DNA of 64,000 nucleotides, from contig NZ_VOXD01000010.1 of NCBI RefSeq assembly GCF_008014675.1, positions 62,001 through 126,000 on the forward strand, read 5' to 3'. Both the position numbers and the translations under genes were made by a program. This DNA is from Neolewinella aurantiaca. GTDB taxonomy: Bacteria > Bacteroidota > Bacteroidia > Chitinophagales > Saprospiraceae. Below are positions 49,382 through 58,970 of the stretch, in pieces. Positions within the stretch are counted from its first letter, which is position 1, and every line of letters begins with the position of its first letter. Below the pieces are notes generated by a model, which had not been told where the DNA came from, made no database searches, and saw only the letters and a list, made by a program, of their open reading frames with translations.

Positions 49382-52084
49382 ATGCAAAGAGTTTTATTTT
49401 TCTTAATGGTTGCCTTTTTCTGCGGCACCCTGAGTGCCCAGGTGGTGCTCGAAGACTTCGAAGGCGGCATCGCCGACCTGCCCTGGAATGCCTTTGAGGG
49501 CACCTACGATGGTCCCGTCCTGAACCCGGAAGACACTACTGGCATCAACCCCAGCGAATGGGTCGGATCGTACACCAAAGCCGGCGACCGTGCCTACAGC
49601 TACTTCGTCGCTCAACTCGCCGACCCGCTTGACCTGAGCGTCAACAACCAGTACTCCATCCAGATCAATGCCGGTGCGGCAACCCAGTTGCTGATGAAGC
49701 TTGAAGGCGGGGGCAACAGCATCGAAAAGATTGTCAACATCCCCACCCCAAACGTCTGGAGAACCTACACCTTCGACTTCAGTGCTGCCGCTGGCTTTAC
49801 CGGCATGACGGACATCATCCTCTTCTTCGATCCCGGAGTAGAGACCAGTACCGACACTTACCTGTTCGACAACCTGATCGCCAGTCCAGCCGGCGACTGC
49901 GCGGGCACGGAGGCAGACCCAACCATCCTCGACGACTTCGAATGCCAGCGCAACGCCAGCTACGGCGTACCCGGATTCGACGACATCACCGCCATTGCCA
50001 ATCCTGATCCTTCCGGCATCAACACCAGTACCACCGTTGGCCAGTACACCGATCAGGAAGGCGCGTTCCACGCATTGGTGATAGATTACAACGGCGCGAT
50101 CGATCTTAGCGTGAACAACCAGCTTTGTCTCAAAGTATGGGCTCCGGTTGCGGGTGATTTGCTCTTCAAAATCGAAGGAGGTGCTTCCGCTGCTTTTGAA
50201 ATGGCACAGACCATTACGGAAACCGAAACCTGGGTGGAAGTCTGCCAGGATTTTAGTGCACAAGCTGGTGGTGATTACGGCCAGTTCACCTTATTCCTCA
50301 ACGCCGGCCAGGACGGCACCGGTGACATTTACTACCTCGACGACATCACCCTGACGCCAGCTCCTGCCGCCGAAGCCATTGAAGATTTTGAGGACGGTGC
50401 CAGCCTTGCCTGGAACCCGCTGAACGATAATAACGCCCTGCACGGCACCTTTGCTGTGGTGGCCAACCCCGATGCCACGGGCATCAACACCAGCGACAAC
50501 GTAGGAAGCTACGTGCGCGGATCTTCCAACTTTGCCACCCTCACCTCTTCGCTGCTGGAAGGTATCGATCTTAGCGGCAACCCCCAATTGAATATCGATG
50601 TACTCGCCCCTGCCGGAGCGACGACCGTTACGATGAACCTCATCAGCGCCCTCAACGGTGCCACGAGTGTAAACGCCGACGTTACCACCCCTGGCAGCTG
50701 GGAGACCCTGAATTTCAACTTCGAAGGTGTTGCTGACGTAACCGATTTTGGCGAAATCCAACTTCAGTTCGACCCCATGACCACCGGTACCGGACAGTAC
50801 TACTTCGATAACCTTGTACAGGGCGCAAGTACCGTAGATGTTTGTGCTGACGTTGAGCCGGACCTGGACATCTTGGACGACTTCGAGTGTCAGCGGAACG
50901 CCAACTACACCTGCTGCGACGTAACCGTAGTGCCGGTCAACAACCCCGACATTACCCCGACCAACTCCAGCGCTAAAGTAGGAGAAGTAACGGATCCTCC
51001 CGGTAGCTTCAACGCCTTGGTGCACGACAACGTCGACGCCTTCGACTTCGAGGTAAAGAACCGTCTACAGGCGAAAGTATGGGCTCCGGTTACCGGTCAG
51101 ATTCTCTTCAAACTGGAAGGTGGAGACAACCCAGCGGTTGAATTTTTTGCTGACATCCCCGTTGCCAACGAATGGGTCGAATACGAAATCGACTTCAGTG
51201 GCGCTGCCGGCCAGGGCCATACCCGATTAGTGATCTTCTTTGGTGCAGGTGGAGAAAACACGGAAAACAACATTTACTACATTGACGACCTGCAGTTTTC
51301 CCGTGCTCCTTACGTAAACGATTGCGTAGTCACCTTCGAGAACGAAGACGAAACCATCAGCAGCTGGGCTTACTTCGCCAACGGTGCGCTGGAGGGCAAT
51401 GAGTTCATCATTTCCGACAACCCGAATGCTTCCGGCATCAACACAAGTGCTAAAGTGGGTACTTTCGAAGAAGCTGCAGACGGCGAGGAATTCGCCGGTA
51501 TGTTTGCTGACACGAAAGCACCGATCATCCTACCCACCAGTAATAAAGTGGTGAAGATGAAAATGCTGATGCCTGTAGCCGGAGACGTAGTACTGAAACT
51601 GGAGGGCGGCCCCGAAGAGCTACCACAATCCGGAGACATTTTTGCTCAGTACACTACCCCCGGCGAGTGGCAGGAACTGACCTTTGACATGAGTGTAGTA
51701 CCCGACGACGCCCCTTACACCCGCCTCACCTTGATTCCTAATTTCGGTGTAATCCCGGCAGAGACGCTGACTTTCTACTTCGATGATATCGCGGTAGGTA
51801 ACGGCTCCTGCATCGCTACTTCCATTTTCACACCTGTGGTAATCGACGATCTCCGTGTTTTCCCCAACCCTGTGCGTACTGTACTGACAATCGACAAGCC
51901 CGAAGGTGCCGTTTCCTTTGAACTCACTAACATGCTTGGTCAGAATGCGAAGCGCCTTAGCGTTGATAGGGCGCAAACGCAGGTGCAATGGGACGTTAAT
52001 GAACTGCCCGTTGGAACCTACGTACTGACCGCCCGCTCGGCGAACGGAATGCCCGTTGCCCGCACCATGATCATTCACGAATAA
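49382..52084 (+). CDS. T9SS-secreted protein with five tandem carbohydrate-binding-like domains
   Basis: 900 aa, signal peptide ending LSAQ. Five repeats of ~155-175 residues begin VLEDFEGG, ILDDFECQRNASYG, AIEDFEDGASLAW, ILDDFECQRNANYT and VTFENEDETISSW. Each has a central LLMKLEGG or LFKLEGGD-type strand and ends with a YYFDNL or YYLDDI motif, a jelly-roll pattern like CBM-type beta-sandwiches. A T9SS domain ends it (VFPNPVRTVLTIDKPEG). No catalytic domain is visible, so it is best seen as a cell-surface glycan-binding protein. It lies between the two GH144-type genes, one base before the second. Confidence 0.8.
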   Translation: MQRVLFFLMVAFFCGTLSAQVVLEDFEGGIADLPWNAFEGTYDGPVLNPEDTTGINPSEWVGSYTKAGDRAYSYFVAQLADPLDLSVNNQYSIQINAGAATQLLMKLEGGGNSIEKIVNIPTPNVWRTYTFDFSAAAGFTGMTDIILFFDPGVETSTDTYLFDNLIASPAGDCAGTEADPTILDDFECQRNASYGVPGFDDITAIANPDPSGINTSTTVGQYTDQEGAFHALVIDYNGAIDLSVNNQLCLKVWAPVAGDLLFKIEGGASAAFEMAQTITETETWVEVCQDFSAQAGGDYGQFTLFLNAGQDGTGDIYYLDDITLTPAPAAEAIEDFEDGASLAWNPLNDNNALHGTFAVVANPDATGINTSDNVGSYVRGSSNFATLTSSLLEGIDLSGNPQLNIDVLAPAGATTVTMNLISALNGATSVNADVTTPGSWETLNFNFEGVADVTDFGEIQLQFDPMTTGTGQYYFDNLVQGASTVDVCADVEPDLDILDDFECQRNANYTCCDVTVVPVNNPDITPTNSSAKVGEVTDPPGSFNALVHDNVDAFDFEVKNRLQAKVWAPVTGQILFKLEGGDNPAVEFFADIPVANEWVEYEIDFSGAAGQGHTRLVIFFGAGGENTENNIYYIDDLQFSRAPYVNDCVVTFENEDETISSWAYFANGALEGNEFIISDNPNASGINTSAKVGTFEEAADGEEFAGMFADTKAPIILPTSNKVVKMKMLMPVAGDVVLKLEGGPEELPQSGDIFAQYTTPGEWQELTFDMSVVPDDAPYTRLTLIPNFGVIPAETLTFYFDDIAVGNGSCIATSIFTPVVIDDLRVFPNPVRTVLTIDKPEGAVSFELTNMLGQNAKRLSVDRAQTQVQWDVNELPVGTYVLTARSANGMPVARTMIIHE
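51969..51990 (+). repeat. dispersed DNA word, copy 18
   Basis: One mismatch (AATG for AAAG), AAA in the triplet as in copy 2. Reads RAQTQVQ in the sorting domain of the five-repeat protein. Confidence 0.85.
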
Positions 52085-52085
52085 G

Positions 52086-53504
52086 GTGGTGGTAAAATAT
52101 TTACCGCTGTTCCTGTTGGCCGCCATAATGGCGGCCTGTTCCGGCACCCCCGTCGCGCCCACCCCTGTGGGCGGGCCGGCGGGGGAGGCTGCAACGAACC
52201 CGACTGAGCTGGAACGTCAATTCAGCCTGGACGAACTTCAGGAGCGAACCTTCAACTTCTTCTGGGAAACCGCTCTGCCGGACAACTACCAGATCCCCGA
52301 CCGTTGGCCAACGAAGCGCTTCAGCTCCATCGCCGCCACCGGATTCGGCCTTACCTCTTATCTCGTTGGGGCAGAACGCGGCTACGTCAGCCGCGCCGAC
52401 GCCGCCAAACGAACCAGACTTACACTCGAAAAACTATGGTCGCTCCCCCAGGGACCAGCCATGGCGGGTGTTGCCGGACATAAGGGACTGTTTTACCACT
52501 TCCTGACCAACGATAAAGCCCTTCGCTACAAAGATGTGGAACTTTCCACCATCGATAGCGGGCTACTAATGGCCGGCGTACTTTCCTCCCAGTCTTACTT
52601 CGACGGCGACACCGACGATGAACGCCGTATTCGATCACTGGCCGACAGCCTCTACCTCCGGGTAGAATGGGACTGGGCGCTCAACGAACAGGGACGCCTC
52701 AGTATGGGCTGGCGACCAGACAAAGGCTTCATCGAGCACGACTGGAGCGGCTACAACGAAGCAATGATCTTGCTGATACTCGGAATGGGATCACCAGCCC
52801 ACCCCCTGCCCGACGACGCCTGGGAACGCTGGAGTGCCACCTACGAATGGTCTGATTTCCAGGGCAGGAATCACCTCAACTTCAGCCCTCTCTTCGGCCA
52901 CCAGTACAGTCAGATGTACATCGACTTTCGGGGCATTCAGGATGATTACATGCGGGCCCACGACAGCGATTACTTTACGAACAGTCAGGTCGCCACGCTG
53001 ACCAACCGGGAATACTGTATCCAGAACCCCGGCGGATTTGCAGGATACGGCCCTGACCAGTGGGGACTAACCGCTTGTGACGGCCCGGGAGAACTCGATA
53101 CGGTAATCAACGGAAAGCAGCTGAAATTCTTCAGCTACCGCGCCCGCGGGGCTTCGGCCCGCCATATCGTAGACGACGGAACGATCTCCCCCACCGCAGC
53201 CGGAGGCTCGGTACCCTTTGCCCCCGACGAAACCATCGCTGCGCTGAACCACATGTGGACAACCCACTACGACAGCCTCGTTGGCCCCTACGGTTTCAAA
53301 GATGCCTTTAACCTCACCTACCCCGACCCAAACAGACCAGAGGGATGGTTCGACATTGATTATCTCGGGATCGATCAGGGTCCGATTCTGATCCAGATCG
53401 AGAACCACCGTTCAGGGCTGATTTGGAAACTGATGAAAAAGAACAAATACATCCGGAAAGGGCTGGAAAGGTCCGGTTTCACGGGAGGATGGATGGCCAA
53501 GTAG
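52086..53504 (+). CDS. glucoamylase-family (GH144-type) glycoside hydrolase, lipoprotein
   Basis: 472 aa. The start is a GTG at 52086, one base past the stop of the previous gene, so translation is probably coupled. The lipoprotein signal ends IMAAC. The catalytic domain shares all landmarks with the first enzyme: TFNFFWETALPDNY, TGFGLTSYLVGAERGYV, GPDQWGLTACDGPGE, DDGTISPTAAGGSVPFAPDE, GPYGFKDAFN and GIDQGPILIQIENHRSGLIW. There is no fibronectin or T9SS part, so it acts at the membrane, probably periplasmic or at the surface, on shorter products of the secreted enzyme (inference). Confidence 0.87.
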   Translation: MVVKYLPLFLLAAIMAACSGTPVAPTPVGGPAGEAATNPTELERQFSLDELQERTFNFFWETALPDNYQIPDRWPTKRFSSIAATGFGLTSYLVGAERGYVSRADAAKRTRLTLEKLWSLPQGPAMAGVAGHKGLFYHFLTNDKALRYKDVELSTIDSGLLMAGVLSSQSYFDGDTDDERRIRSLADSLYLRVEWDWALNEQGRLSMGWRPDKGFIEHDWSGYNEAMILLILGMGSPAHPLPDDAWERWSATYEWSDFQGRNHLNFSPLFGHQYSQMYIDFRGIQDDYMRAHDSDYFTNSQVATLTNREYCIQNPGGFAGYGPDQWGLTACDGPGELDTVINGKQLKFFSYRARGASARHIVDDGTISPTAAGGSVPFAPDETIAALNHMWTTHYDSLVGPYGFKDAFNLTYPDPNRPEGWFDIDYLGIDQGPILIQIENHRSGLIWKLMKKNKYIRKGLERSGFTGGWMAK

Positions 53505-53654
53505 CTGGCCGGCACCTCGAAGGGAGCCGAGACAATGGTTTGATACACCTGCCGAAAGGCAGCCAGCAGTAATAAGACAACATACCTGAAGACACTTCCG
53601 AACCCTTCTCAGGTTTCACTGAACTTTCGGAAGCCGCGTAAAAAACAAAAAAAT

Positions 53655-55934
53655 ATGTGCGTAAACATCATGCAAAACCTCGGAGCAGCAAACCACTTCT
53701 CTCATTCAACAAAAGTGTCTTTCGTCCTGCTGTTTATTCTTACAGTAGCCGGTATTCAGGCTCAAACCGTAGTGCCAGCCTGGTACAATCAGGTCCACGA
53801 AGTTGAGATTGACAAGCTGTTAGACAAAATGACGCTGGAAGAGAAAGTAGGCCAGATGACGCTGTTCACCAGCGACTGGGACGTAACGGGACCAACCATC
53901 CGTAAAGGGTACGAGGCCGACATCAAATCTGGTCGTCTGGGAGCTATTTTCAATGCTCATACGGCAGATTACAACCGCAGGCTTCAGAAAATTGCCGTGG
54001 AGGAAACCCGCCTGGGAATTCCCTTACTGTTTGGATACGATGTAATCCATGGTTACCGAACCATCTTCCCGATTCCACTGGCAGAAGCGGGGAGTTTCAA
54101 CCCTGCTGCGGCGGAGGAATCGGCCCGCATTGCTGCCCGCGAATCGGCAGCGGCTGGGCTGCACTGGACCTTTGCACCGATGGTGGATATTGCCCGCGAC
54201 CCCCGTTGGGGCCGGGTAATGGAAGGTGCCGGAGAGGACGTTTACCTGGGCAACGTAATGGGTGCAGCGCGGGTCCGTGGCTTTCAGGGCGACGACCTTG
54301 CCGACCCCTTCACCCTGCTGGCGTGCGCCAAGCACTTTGCCGCCTACGGCGCAGCTCAGGCTGGCCGGGACTACCATACTGTAGACATCTCTGAGCGGGT
54401 ACTGCACGATATTTACCTTCCTCCATTTAAGGCAGTCCTTGATGCCGGAGCAGCCACCTTCATGACCAGCTTCAACGAGCTCGATGGTGTACCCGCAACG
54501 GCGAACGAACACCTTCTCACCGAAATCCTGCGGGAAGACTGGGGCTTTATGGGCTTTGTGGTAACCGATTACACCAGCATCAACGAAATGATCCCACACG
54601 GTATCGCAAAAGACGAAGCGGAAGCAGGACTGCTCGCCGTAAATGCAGGCGTAGACATGGATATGCAAGGGGCCGTCTTTTACAATAACCTCCGCAAGCA
54701 GGTTGAAAACGGAGAGGTAGCCATGAAGATGATCGACGATGCGGTGCGTCGTGTGCTGCGCATGAAGTTTGCGCTGGGGCTCTTCGATGATCCTTACCGA
54801 TACTCGGATTCAGAACGCGAGAAAGCCAACATCCTCACTCCGGCCCACCGGGAAGCTGCCCGCCGTATCGCGCGCGAGAGCATGATCCTGCTCAAGAACG
54901 ATAACGAAACCCTGCCCCTCAGCAAGAACCTCAAGCGGATTGCCGTCATCGGCAGCCTGGCTGATTCCGGAGCCGACATGATCGGAGCCTGGCACGCCGA
55001 CGGACGGGCCGAAGACGTAGTTACTCTACTGACCGGACTGAAAGAGGCCCTCGGCTCCGCTGTTAAAGTCGACTTCGTCGACGTGGACGCCATCAAAGGG
55101 ACCGACCGAAAAGGCTTCGACGAGGCACTGAAAGCGGCCCGCTCCGCCGACGCGGTCATCCTGGCCCTCGGCGAAACGTGGGAGATGAGCGGCGAAGCCG
55201 CCAGCAGAGCAGACATTGGCCTACCGGGCGTACAGGACCAACTCGTGGAAGAACTCAGCCAAACGGGCAAGCCTTTCGTTGCCGTGCTGTTCAACGGACG
55301 GCCGCTCGCTATCCCCGAACTCGACAAAAAGGCCGCCGCCATTCTGGAGGCCTGGTTCCCCGGCACCGAGGCCGGCCATGCCATTGCGGACTTACTTTTC
55401 GGCGACGATGCACCTTCGGCGAAGGTTCCCCTCACCTTTCCCCGCTCCGTCGGTCAGGTCCCCGTCTTTTACGCTGCCAAGAACACCGGCCGGCCCAGAA
55501 ACCCCAACGAGAAATACACCAGTAAGTACCTGGACGAGGAAAACTCCCCGCTCTACCCGTTCGGCTACGGTCTTACGTACACCACTTTCTCCTACGGAGA
55601 TCCTGTTGCCGACAAAACAGAAATGAACAGGAACGGTAAAGTAAAAATCCTTACCACCGTGACGAACACAGGAAAGCGTACCGGCACCGAAGTAGTCCAG
55701 TTGTACGTACGCGACCTTGCCGGCAGTGTAACCCGGCCACTACGGGAGTTGAAAGCCTTTCAGCGCGTCGAATTATCGGCGGGTGAAAGCAAAACTGTAA
55801 GCTTCGAGCTTACGGCAGAAGACCTGTCTTTTTACCGTCGTGACATGACGTTCGGTCCGGAGGCAGGCGAGTACCAGGTATTCGTCGGTGGCGATTCCCG
55901 TGCGGAGAAATCCGTAACCATAACCTTTAAGTAA
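53655..55934 (+). CDS. bglX: GH3 beta-glucosidase, BglX-like
   Basis: 759 aa. The ATG at 53655 is followed by another at 53670; either leads into a signal peptide ending AGIQAQ. GH3 N-domain: DKMTLEEKVGQMTLF, LLFGYDVIHGYRTIFPIPLAEA, RVMEGAGEDVYLG, KHFAAYGAAQAGRDY and GFVVTDYTSINEM with the nucleophile Asp. The C-domain follows (SMILLKNDNETLPLSKNLKRIAVIG) and a FnIII-like domain ends it (TNTGKRTGTEVVQLYVRD). Periplasmic exo-acting beta-glucosidase; some GH3 enzymes in Bacteroidota prefer beta-1,2-linked oligosaccharides. Confidence 0.92.
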   Translation: MCVNIMQNLGAANHFSHSTKVSFVLLFILTVAGIQAQTVVPAWYNQVHEVEIDKLLDKMTLEEKVGQMTLFTSDWDVTGPTIRKGYEADIKSGRLGAIFNAHTADYNRRLQKIAVEETRLGIPLLFGYDVIHGYRTIFPIPLAEAGSFNPAAAEESARIAARESAAAGLHWTFAPMVDIARDPRWGRVMEGAGEDVYLGNVMGAARVRGFQGDDLADPFTLLACAKHFAAYGAAQAGRDYHTVDISERVLHDIYLPPFKAVLDAGAATFMTSFNELDGVPATANEHLLTEILREDWGFMGFVVTDYTSINEMIPHGIAKDEAEAGLLAVNAGVDMDMQGAVFYNNLRKQVENGEVAMKMIDDAVRRVLRMKFALGLFDDPYRYSDSEREKANILTPAHREAARRIARESMILLKNDNETLPLSKNLKRIAVIGSLADSGADMIGAWHADGRAEDVVTLLTGLKEALGSAVKVDFVDVDAIKGTDRKGFDEALKAARSADAVILALGETWEMSGEAASRADIGLPGVQDQLVEELSQTGKPFVAVLFNGRPLAIPELDKKAAAILEAWFPGTEAGHAIADLLFGDDAPSAKVPLTFPRSVGQVPVFYAAKNTGRPRNPNEKYTSKYLDEENSPLYPFGYGLTYTTFSYGDPVADKTEMNRNGKVKILTTVTNTGKRTGTEVVQLYVRDLAGSVTRPLRELKAFQRVELSAGESKTVSFELTAEDLSFYRRDMTFGPEAGEYQVFVGGDSRAEKSVTITFK

Positions 55935-55957
55935 ACTATCAAATAAAACCAAAGATC

Positions 55958-58951
55958 ATGCGACAACGTATCCTGTTCTTCCTTGCTCTTTTTACCTTCC
56001 TTTGCACCAGCGTCAGCGCCCAAACAACGGTAAGCGGAATCGTGACCGGCGACGGAGATCCGCTGATTGGCGTGAGTGTACGGGCCAATAACAGCTCCTC
56101 CGGAGCCGTAACCGATCTCGACGGAAGGTACGAGCTCTCCCTGCCAGCTGGCAGCGACAGCCTCTATTTCACTTACATCGGTTTCGCGCCGCGCGCCGAA
56201 GCCGTCAACAACCGCAGCATCATTGATATTGAGCTGTCCGAAGCATCCGAATTACTGAGCGAAGTGGTCGTGATCGGCTACGGTGTTCAGAAAAAAGATG
56301 ACCTCACCGGGTCGGTCTCTGTCGTTTCCACCGAAGACCTTGTAGACGTTCCTACCCAATCACTTGGCCAGGCGCTTCAGGGCAAAGTCTCCGGCCTGCA
56401 GATCATCCCCGGCTCCGGTACGCCGGGAGCCGATGCCATCTTCCGCATCCGGGGCGTGGGTACGCTGAACAATGCGGACCCTCTCTTCGTGGTCGACGGG
56501 ATGATTCTGAGCGATATATCCTTCCTCAATCCTCGCGATGTGGAGAGTGTATCGGTACTTAAAGACGCTTCCGCAACGGCAATTTACGGAGCTCGCGGTG
56601 CGAACGGTGTAATCATCGTGACGACCAAGCAGGGCGCGGACGCGGGTGCAGGGCGCATCTCGGTGAGTGCTTACACCGGCACGCAGGAAGTCGTTAAAAC
56701 CATTGACGTGGCGAACGCAACCGAATACGCCACCCTCATCAACGAAGCGGACATCAACGAAGGCCGGCCGGCCCGGTACGCCAACCCCGAGCAGTACGGC
56801 GAGGGTACCAACTGGCAGGATGAGATCTTCCAGACCGCTCCTATTCAGAATATTCAGGCGAGTTTTGCTGCAGGCAACGATGTTTCGTCGTTCAACCTTA
56901 GCGCTAATTACTTCAAGCAGGAAGGCATCATCAAAGGCTCCGATTTTGAGCGGTTCACAGCCCGCATCAATACCACCCGCAAAGTAAAAAGCTGGCTGCA
57001 GCTGGGCACCAACATCGGGCTCATTCTCGGTTCCTCCGACAACGTAAATTCGGGCGGTATTTTGCTGAATGCTTACCGGGCCGACCCCATTACTGCTCCG
57101 CGCGACTCGTTGGGTAATTTCGGCAACACGGCCATCCGGGGCAACACCGGCAACCCGCTTGCCACCATCGAATTCAACAACAACAAAAGCCAGGATTACC
57201 GGGCAGTTGGTAATGCATTTGCCAGCGCGAGCCTGGGCGAGCACTTTACCTTCCGGACCAGCTTCGGGCTCGATTTCACTTACGCCAAAAACCGTGCGTT
57301 CACTCCCGTATTCTTTGTATCAGCCAGCCAGCAGAACGAAGAGAACAACATCAGCGTCTTCAATGCCTACCGCAGAAACTGGTTGTGGGAGAACACACTC
57401 ACCTACAATCAATCCTTCGGCAAACACAACGTAGACGGTCTGGTGGGAGTTACCTCGCAGGACAACTTCGGAGAATTCATCAGTGGTGGCCGGCAGCGGC
57501 TGATTGGCGAAGACCCTTCGCTGTTCTACCTCAATGCCGGAGACGTAACGACCGCTACCAACAGCAACGGTACCTTTGGTGGTAACTGGGGCCTGCTCTC
57601 TTACCTGGGGCGGATCAACTACACCTACGACAGTCGTTACCTCCTTACGGTTTCGGGGCGGGTTGACGGTTCTTCCCGCTTCGGAGACAACAACCGTTAC
57701 GGCTTCTTCCCTTCCGTCGGGCTGGGCTGGAACGTCAGCCAGGAAGAATTCTGGAACGCCAGCGGAGCAATAAGCCGGCTCAAACTGCGGGCGAGCTGGG
57801 GGCAAACCGGCAACGACCGGATCGGAGACTTTGGTTACACACCGCTGGTCAGCAGCGGCGTCAATGCCGTATTCGGAGTCGATGAAATTCTGCTGCCGGG
57901 TGCCACCCTCCAAACGCATTCCAACCCTGACCTGAAGTGGGAGACCACCACCCAAACGGATTTTGGTATCGAGCTCGGTTTGCTCGACAATCGTCTTCAG
58001 CTGGAAGCCGATGCTTACCGCAAAGTAACCAGCGGCGTACTGTTCAATGCTCCCATCCCCGACTACATCGGTGCCGGAGCAGCCGTCCGTAACATCGCGG
58101 AGGTACTGAACCGTGGCCTCGACCTCAAGCTGGAGTGGCGGGAAGTCCGGGGCGCGCTCAGCTACTCGCTGGGGGGGAACCTCAGCCTGGTACACAACGA
58201 AGTACTTAAACTTGACGGCGAACAGAACGATTTCTTCGCCGGAGGCCTCGGCATCGGCGGGCAGTTGGGCACCAACTCCCGGGCGGGATTTGCCGCCGGT
58301 TCTTTCTGGGGCTACGAGATCGACGGCGTCTTCCAGAACCAGGAGGAAGTCGATCAGTTTGCCACCCTGGGCACCCAACGGCCGGGCGATCTGCGCTTCA
58401 AGGATCAGAATGGTGACGGTGTAATCACTCCGGACGAAGACCGTGTGGTGCTCGGCTCTGCTATTCCCGACGCGATCCTGGGCCTGAACGGCTCGGTTGC
58501 CATCAGTGGTTTTGACCTCACCTTCGACTTCACCGGTCAGTTCGGAAACGAAATCATCAACGCAAAGAAGATGTCCCGCTTCGGCGCTTACAACTATGAA
58601 GTCAGTTTCCTGGACCGCTGGAACGGCGAAGGCACCAGCGACACCGAGCCACGAGTTACCCTGGCCGGGCAGAACATCGAAACCCTTTCTTCCCGTTTTG
58701 TGGAAGACGGCTCTTACATCCGCCTGAGAAACCTGACCGTAGGCTACACCTTACCCAAGGCCGTAACCGACCGCTTGCGGATGCAATCGTTCCGGCTTTA
58801 CCTCAGCGGCACCAACTTGTGGACGTCAACGGATTACTCCGGTTACAACCCGGAGATTTACAACGGCTCCGTTTTCGACAACGGTATCGACAGGGGAGAT
58901 ATCTACCCCATCGCCAAAACCATCACGGCTGGCCTCGACATCCAATTTTAA
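55958..58951 (+). CDS. susC: SusC/RagA TonB-dependent outer-membrane transporter
   Basis: 997 aa. Signal peptide MRQRILFFLALFTFLCTSVSAQ, CarboxypepD_reg-like domain (residues ~24-105: TVSGIVTGDGDPLIGVSVRANN), TonB box region, then the plug (QALQGKVSGLQIIPGSGTPGADAIFRIRGVGTLN, ILKDASATAIYGARGANGVIIVTTKQG) and a 22-strand barrel ending ITAGLDIQF. It imports oligosaccharides in complex with the SusD lipoprotein encoded next. It begins 23 bases after bglX. Two dispersed DNA words lie inside, one in the signal peptide and one at GADAGAG. Confidence 0.95.
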   Translation: MRQRILFFLALFTFLCTSVSAQTTVSGIVTGDGDPLIGVSVRANNSSSGAVTDLDGRYELSLPAGSDSLYFTYIGFAPRAEAVNNRSIIDIELSEASELLSEVVVIGYGVQKKDDLTGSVSVVSTEDLVDVPTQSLGQALQGKVSGLQIIPGSGTPGADAIFRIRGVGTLNNADPLFVVDGMILSDISFLNPRDVESVSVLKDASATAIYGARGANGVIIVTTKQGADAGAGRISVSAYTGTQEVVKTIDVANATEYATLINEADINEGRPARYANPEQYGEGTNWQDEIFQTAPIQNIQASFAAGNDVSSFNLSANYFKQEGIIKGSDFERFTARINTTRKVKSWLQLGTNIGLILGSSDNVNSGGILLNAYRADPITAPRDSLGNFGNTAIRGNTGNPLATIEFNNNKSQDYRAVGNAFASASLGEHFTFRTSFGLDFTYAKNRAFTPVFFVSASQQNEENNISVFNAYRRNWLWENTLTYNQSFGKHNVDGLVGVTSQDNFGEFISGGRQRLIGEDPSLFYLNAGDVTTATNSNGTFGGNWGLLSYLGRINYTYDSRYLLTVSGRVDGSSRFGDNNRYGFFPSVGLGWNVSQEEFWNASGAISRLKLRASWGQTGNDRIGDFGYTPLVSSGVNAVFGVDEILLPGATLQTHSNPDLKWETTTQTDFGIELGLLDNRLQLEADAYRKVTSGVLFNAPIPDYIGAGAAVRNIAEVLNRGLDLKLEWREVRGALSYSLGGNLSLVHNEVLKLDGEQNDFFAGGLGIGGQLGTNSRAGFAAGSFWGYEIDGVFQNQEEVDQFATLGTQRPGDLRFKDQNGDGVITPDEDRVVLGSAIPDAILGLNGSVAISGFDLTFDFTGQFGNEIINAKKMSRFGAYNYEVSFLDRWNGEGTSDTEPRVTLAGQNIETLSSRFVEDGSYIRLRNLTVGYTLPKAVTDRLRMQSFRLYLSGTNLWTSTDYSGYNPEIYNGSVFDNGIDRGDIYPIAKTITAGLDIQF
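56000..56021 (-). repeat. dispersed DNA word, copy 19
   Basis: One mismatch at the purine position; TCA in the triplet. Reads CTSVSAQ at the end of the SusC signal peptide. Confidence 0.7.
56632..56653 (+). repeat. dispersed DNA word, copy 20
   Basis: Core exact with GGA in the triplet and purine G; the end is AGGG as in copy 6. Reads GADAGAG in SusC, almost the same residues as copy 9 in hisD. Confidence 0.8.
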
Positions 58952-58970
58952 GCTTAGTAAACCTATCCAC

